From NCBI GenBank assembly GCA_029448655.1, contig JACCLO010000008.1, forward strand, positions 1,488,001 through 1,552,000: DNA of 64,000 bases, given 5' to 3'. The number at the start of each line of letters is the position of its first letter. Position 1 is the stretch's first letter. This DNA comes from Wolfiporia cocos (Eukaryota > Basidiomycota > Agaricomycetes > Polyporales > Phaeolaceae). A program made the position numbers and the translations under genes. A model generated the notes under the pieces. It was not told where the DNA came from. It made no database searches and saw only the letters and a list, made by a program, of their open reading frames with translations. Of the stretch, positions 61,588 to 64,000 are shown in pieces.

Positions 61588-62938
61588 AGGCTTTTGTTAT
61601 GTGTGAGTGGGCTGTGGTGTGAGGTTGTGGGAACGGGTTGGGTGCGTGTGGTAATGGTCTGGTGGGCGGGAGTCCCTCCAGCTGGAGGCTGGCCTGCCTC
61701 GGGGTGCCTGCGGTCCCCTGGCGGGCGGGCTTCTGCTGGACGGCTCGTGCTGAGCCGCGAAAAGTACAGAGACTGTTTGCTCTTTCTCGTGCAACTCGTA
61801 ACGATCTTGAATGTTGGTTCCGCTTGTGTCGTCGCTTTCTGTTGTGTGCAACATTTGGAATGATATGCTGTGACATTTTGTTCCTTGCTACTCAATTCGC
61901 GGTGGAGTTTATTACCGAGTTCATGGCCATGGTTGGAAGAGCTTTGATGTCCTAACGCAAACGTGGGTAGTATGACATATTACCTCGATCAATATTAATA
62001 TAAGGCGATCATCATAGAAGGCAAGGCGGTACGGAAAGTGATCGACGCGGATCCTGGCATGCACCTTCGTGGCTTGTAGTGCGCATCGATGGTCAGTTTT
62101 GTATGCGCGGTCATATATATGTCTATATCAGAACATAGGAGGATCACATAGCAATGTTTGTGTACAAGTTTGCGCAGTCAATATACACGAGCCACGTGCA
62201 TAGCCACAAGCCCCAGGTTGTCGGACACGCATTGTTCATTGTCGTGTGCATACAACGGACCATTGTGCAGAACTCCTACGGACAGAGAAAGAACGGCTAT
62301 CGGAGCTTTTCGAGCCGACGCTTGGCAACTTAGCTACGAGTGGTGTCATCGGCGAGACACGCATGCACAGCCACGCCACACCGGCCGACTCACATTACCG
62401 CCACACTCGCGCTATCCGGCCGCAACTGCGCATCAGTTGCCAACTATTCTAACGTTAATCGCAACACTAATTGCGATCAACTCCGCATTCAGAGTATGCT
62501 ACAGTTTCATCCGGATTAAAGTACCGGCCGCGAAACGCCGAGACAAATCAAAATCTCGAAAACACTGTGCCTCAACGGCCCCGATGGCGGGGCTGAGCTA
62601 GGCACTTATCGCCGCACCCTCTTGGTGTCCCCGCTCTCGCCCACCTCAAGCACGGCGAGTGGCTCCCTTTTCTGCGCCGCAGCGGCTTGCTGCACCTGCC
62701 GTCCGCCACTGAAATGCGGTGCGAGACCCATGCCTTGCGCCGGCCTCCGCGACATCGCAGTGTTTTGCCCCCTGGTTTTGACGTCGTAGGTTCCATGTTC
62801 ACGTTAAAAAGTTTTCAAGTAAACGCATGGTGCACTCACAGCATCGCATCCATACTCCGTTTGAGACCAATACCGGTCGGACCTGGAGTGGCGCCTCCTT
62901 GCACAGTTTGAGGGTTCTAATCGTGGAATGATACTGGA
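61588..62938. other. Intergenic region, no gene seen
   Basis: About 1.35 kb between convergent genes, so it holds both 3' ends. Several open frames lie just after 61,590 but they are shadows in GC-rich 3' sequence. No repeat or RNA gene recognised. Confidence 0.4.
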
Positions 62939-64000
62939 TTACTCCGGGTGCTTTGTAGAGAGTGGCAATGCACGTACCACCCCTGGGGGAAAACGGAAGC
63001 CACCCATGGAGAGCGTGGGTGTTCGTTGCGAATTTGCATTTGGCGTAGTGATTGAAGCGGGAGTAGCAGAAGGTCCCGCACTGGAATCGCGTACAACAGG
63101 GTTTTGATTCCCATGAACGTTACGCTGTTGCTGGTTACCCGTGACACTCTGCCCGACACGCGGCAGCGGTGTACGTGAATGTTGCTGTACTCCATTGTTC
63201 GAAGCTGGAGCATACGGAGTGTGTTGCTGCCGGGGCTGTTTATGCTGTACACTTGATGATCGATCCGACGTCCCACAATGAGCCTCACCGCCGCTTCCAT
63301 TCTCATCGACCATGGAATCCCCGCTCGCCGGGCCCTCGTCATAATCGATCGGGCCGCCAATGCCCGTGTCCTCGCCCAGATCAACCTCCGCGAAAAACGC
63401 GTCATCCTCTGACGCAAACGTGTACTCGTCTGTGTCATCCTCGGGAATATGGGGTGGCGGCGCAGCCTCTGGTGGATGCGTGGACGATACAATGGCAGAT
63501 GAGGCAGAGTTGCCGACGGCCGGCTGCTGCGCAAAGCTTACTCTGCGCTCGGCCTGCACGGTGGATACATCTGCATTTCTCTGGTCATTGGACTGCACGC
63601 CATTATCTTTACCCTGGCCGTGGCTGTGGCTGGGACCTTGACGCTGCCCCTGATTCTGGAGCGCTGCTGACGGGCGCACACACTGTCCCTGTGCAGTTGC
63701 AGGTGTGTGTACGGGCGTGCTGAGCCCGGTGGGAAATACGCCCCCACCCGGTGAATTCTTCGGATTAGGCGTGGACATAGCCACGGAAGGCGAAGGGTTC
63801 GACGTGGAGGTTGAACGCACATGCGGAGGCACTGCGGGGTGGGATTGCTCGGATGTCACGCTCAGGATGGCGTCCATGCGTGCCGAGCGAGGTTCTGATT
63901 TGGTTTCTGATTTGATTGCTGCCGGTGCAGGTACGACAGCTGACGTAGAATGCTTGTTGGGCGCGCTCGTACTAGGATTTGTGCGCGACTCGTCGAACTC
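62939..64000 (-). CDS. C-terminal part of a disordered protein, possibly RAD52-like (partial)
   Basis: The minus-strand frame is open to the right edge of the window, so the N-terminus is missing; the stop is at 62,939-62,941. At least 353 residues are visible, all of low complexity (Ser/Pro/Gln/His-rich). A short conserved-looking acidic block, TFASEDDAFFAEVDLGEDTG, lies near the middle, followed by GGPIDYDEG. The C-terminus contains GGFRFPPGV. In fungal RAD52 proteins an N-terminal annealing domain precedes a disordered tail with short conserved motifs, and this tail resembles that pattern, but I cannot confirm it without the missing domain. An internal ATG at 63,877 would begin MDAILSVTSEQ; I treat it as an internal methionine. 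Confidence 0.5.
   Translation of the reverse strand, partial: EFDESRTNPSTSAPNKHSTSAVVPAPAAIKSETKSEPRSARMDAILSVTSEQSHPAVPPHVRSTSTSNPSPSVAMSTPNPKNSPGGGVFPTGLSTPVHTPATAQGQCVRPSAALQNQGQRQGPSHSHGQGKDNGVQSNDQRNADVSTVQAERRVSFAQQPAVGNSASSAIVSSTHPPEAAPPPHIPEDDTDEYTFASEDDAFFAEVDLGEDTGIGGPIDYDEGPASGDSMVDENGSGGEAHCGTSDRSSSVQHKQPRQQHTPYAPASNNGVQQHSRTPLPRVGQSVTGNQQQRNVHGNQNPVVRDSSAGPSATPASITTPNANSQRTPTLSMGGFRFPPGVVRALPLSTKHPE

Overview
This window is nuclear DNA from a filamentous basidiomycete, most likely a wood-decay agaricomycete. The evidence is dense, intron-rich genes with 45-65 base GT-AG introns, a mushroom-type sesquiterpene synthase, a DUF6533 membrane protein (a family typical of agaricomycetes), tRNA genes with eukaryotic introns, and TE-rich gaps between conserved genes. 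No prokaryotic operon logic applies; genes are monocistronic and lie on both strands.

Layout: 1-2.9 kb is repeat relic and a 571-base foldback element. A HET-C gene (3.06-6.81 kb, +) is followed by a MAK5/DDX24-like DEAD-box helicase (7.17-10.39 kb, +). A hypothetical gene (12.1-12.8 kb), tRNA-Leu(CAG) on the minus strand and an F-box/LRR-like protein (15.0-16.1 kb) come next. A terpene synthase lies on the minus strand (18.4-19.7 kb), then almost 6 kb with no recognisable gene, then an MFS transporter with a very long central loop (25.5-28.8 kb).

From 29.4 to 33.8 kb lies the most instructive part. One proline-rich minus-strand reading frame has been interrupted by three separate transposon insertions: two solo LTRs, each with its own 5-bp target duplication, and one 717-bp foldback element with an 8-bp duplication and tRNA-like sequences in both arms. 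Removing all three insertions rejoins the reading frame across every junction.

The right half carries a DUF6533 membrane protein (35.4-37.0 kb), a tRNA-Tyr(GTA) followed by a diverged copy of its own 3' half (39.4-39.6 kb), a large single-C2H2 zinc finger protein (40.3-44.9 kb), a small hypothetical protein (45.9-46.6 kb), an RMD1/DUF155 protein (49.1-51.1 kb), 6 kb of apparently gene-poor sequence, a Fus3/Kss1-type MAP kinase with a TEY activation loop (57.3-58.9 kb), a G3BP/Bre5-type NTF2+RRM RNA-binding protein (60.0-61.6 kb), and the C-terminal part of a minus-strand gene running off the window end.

The genes do not form an obvious pathway. They are mostly conserved housekeeping or signalling genes separated by transposon debris. 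The terpene synthase has no recognisable P450 or other tailoring gene beside it. All family assignments are from motifs read by eye; no database search was run. Exon boundaries were worked out only where stated.
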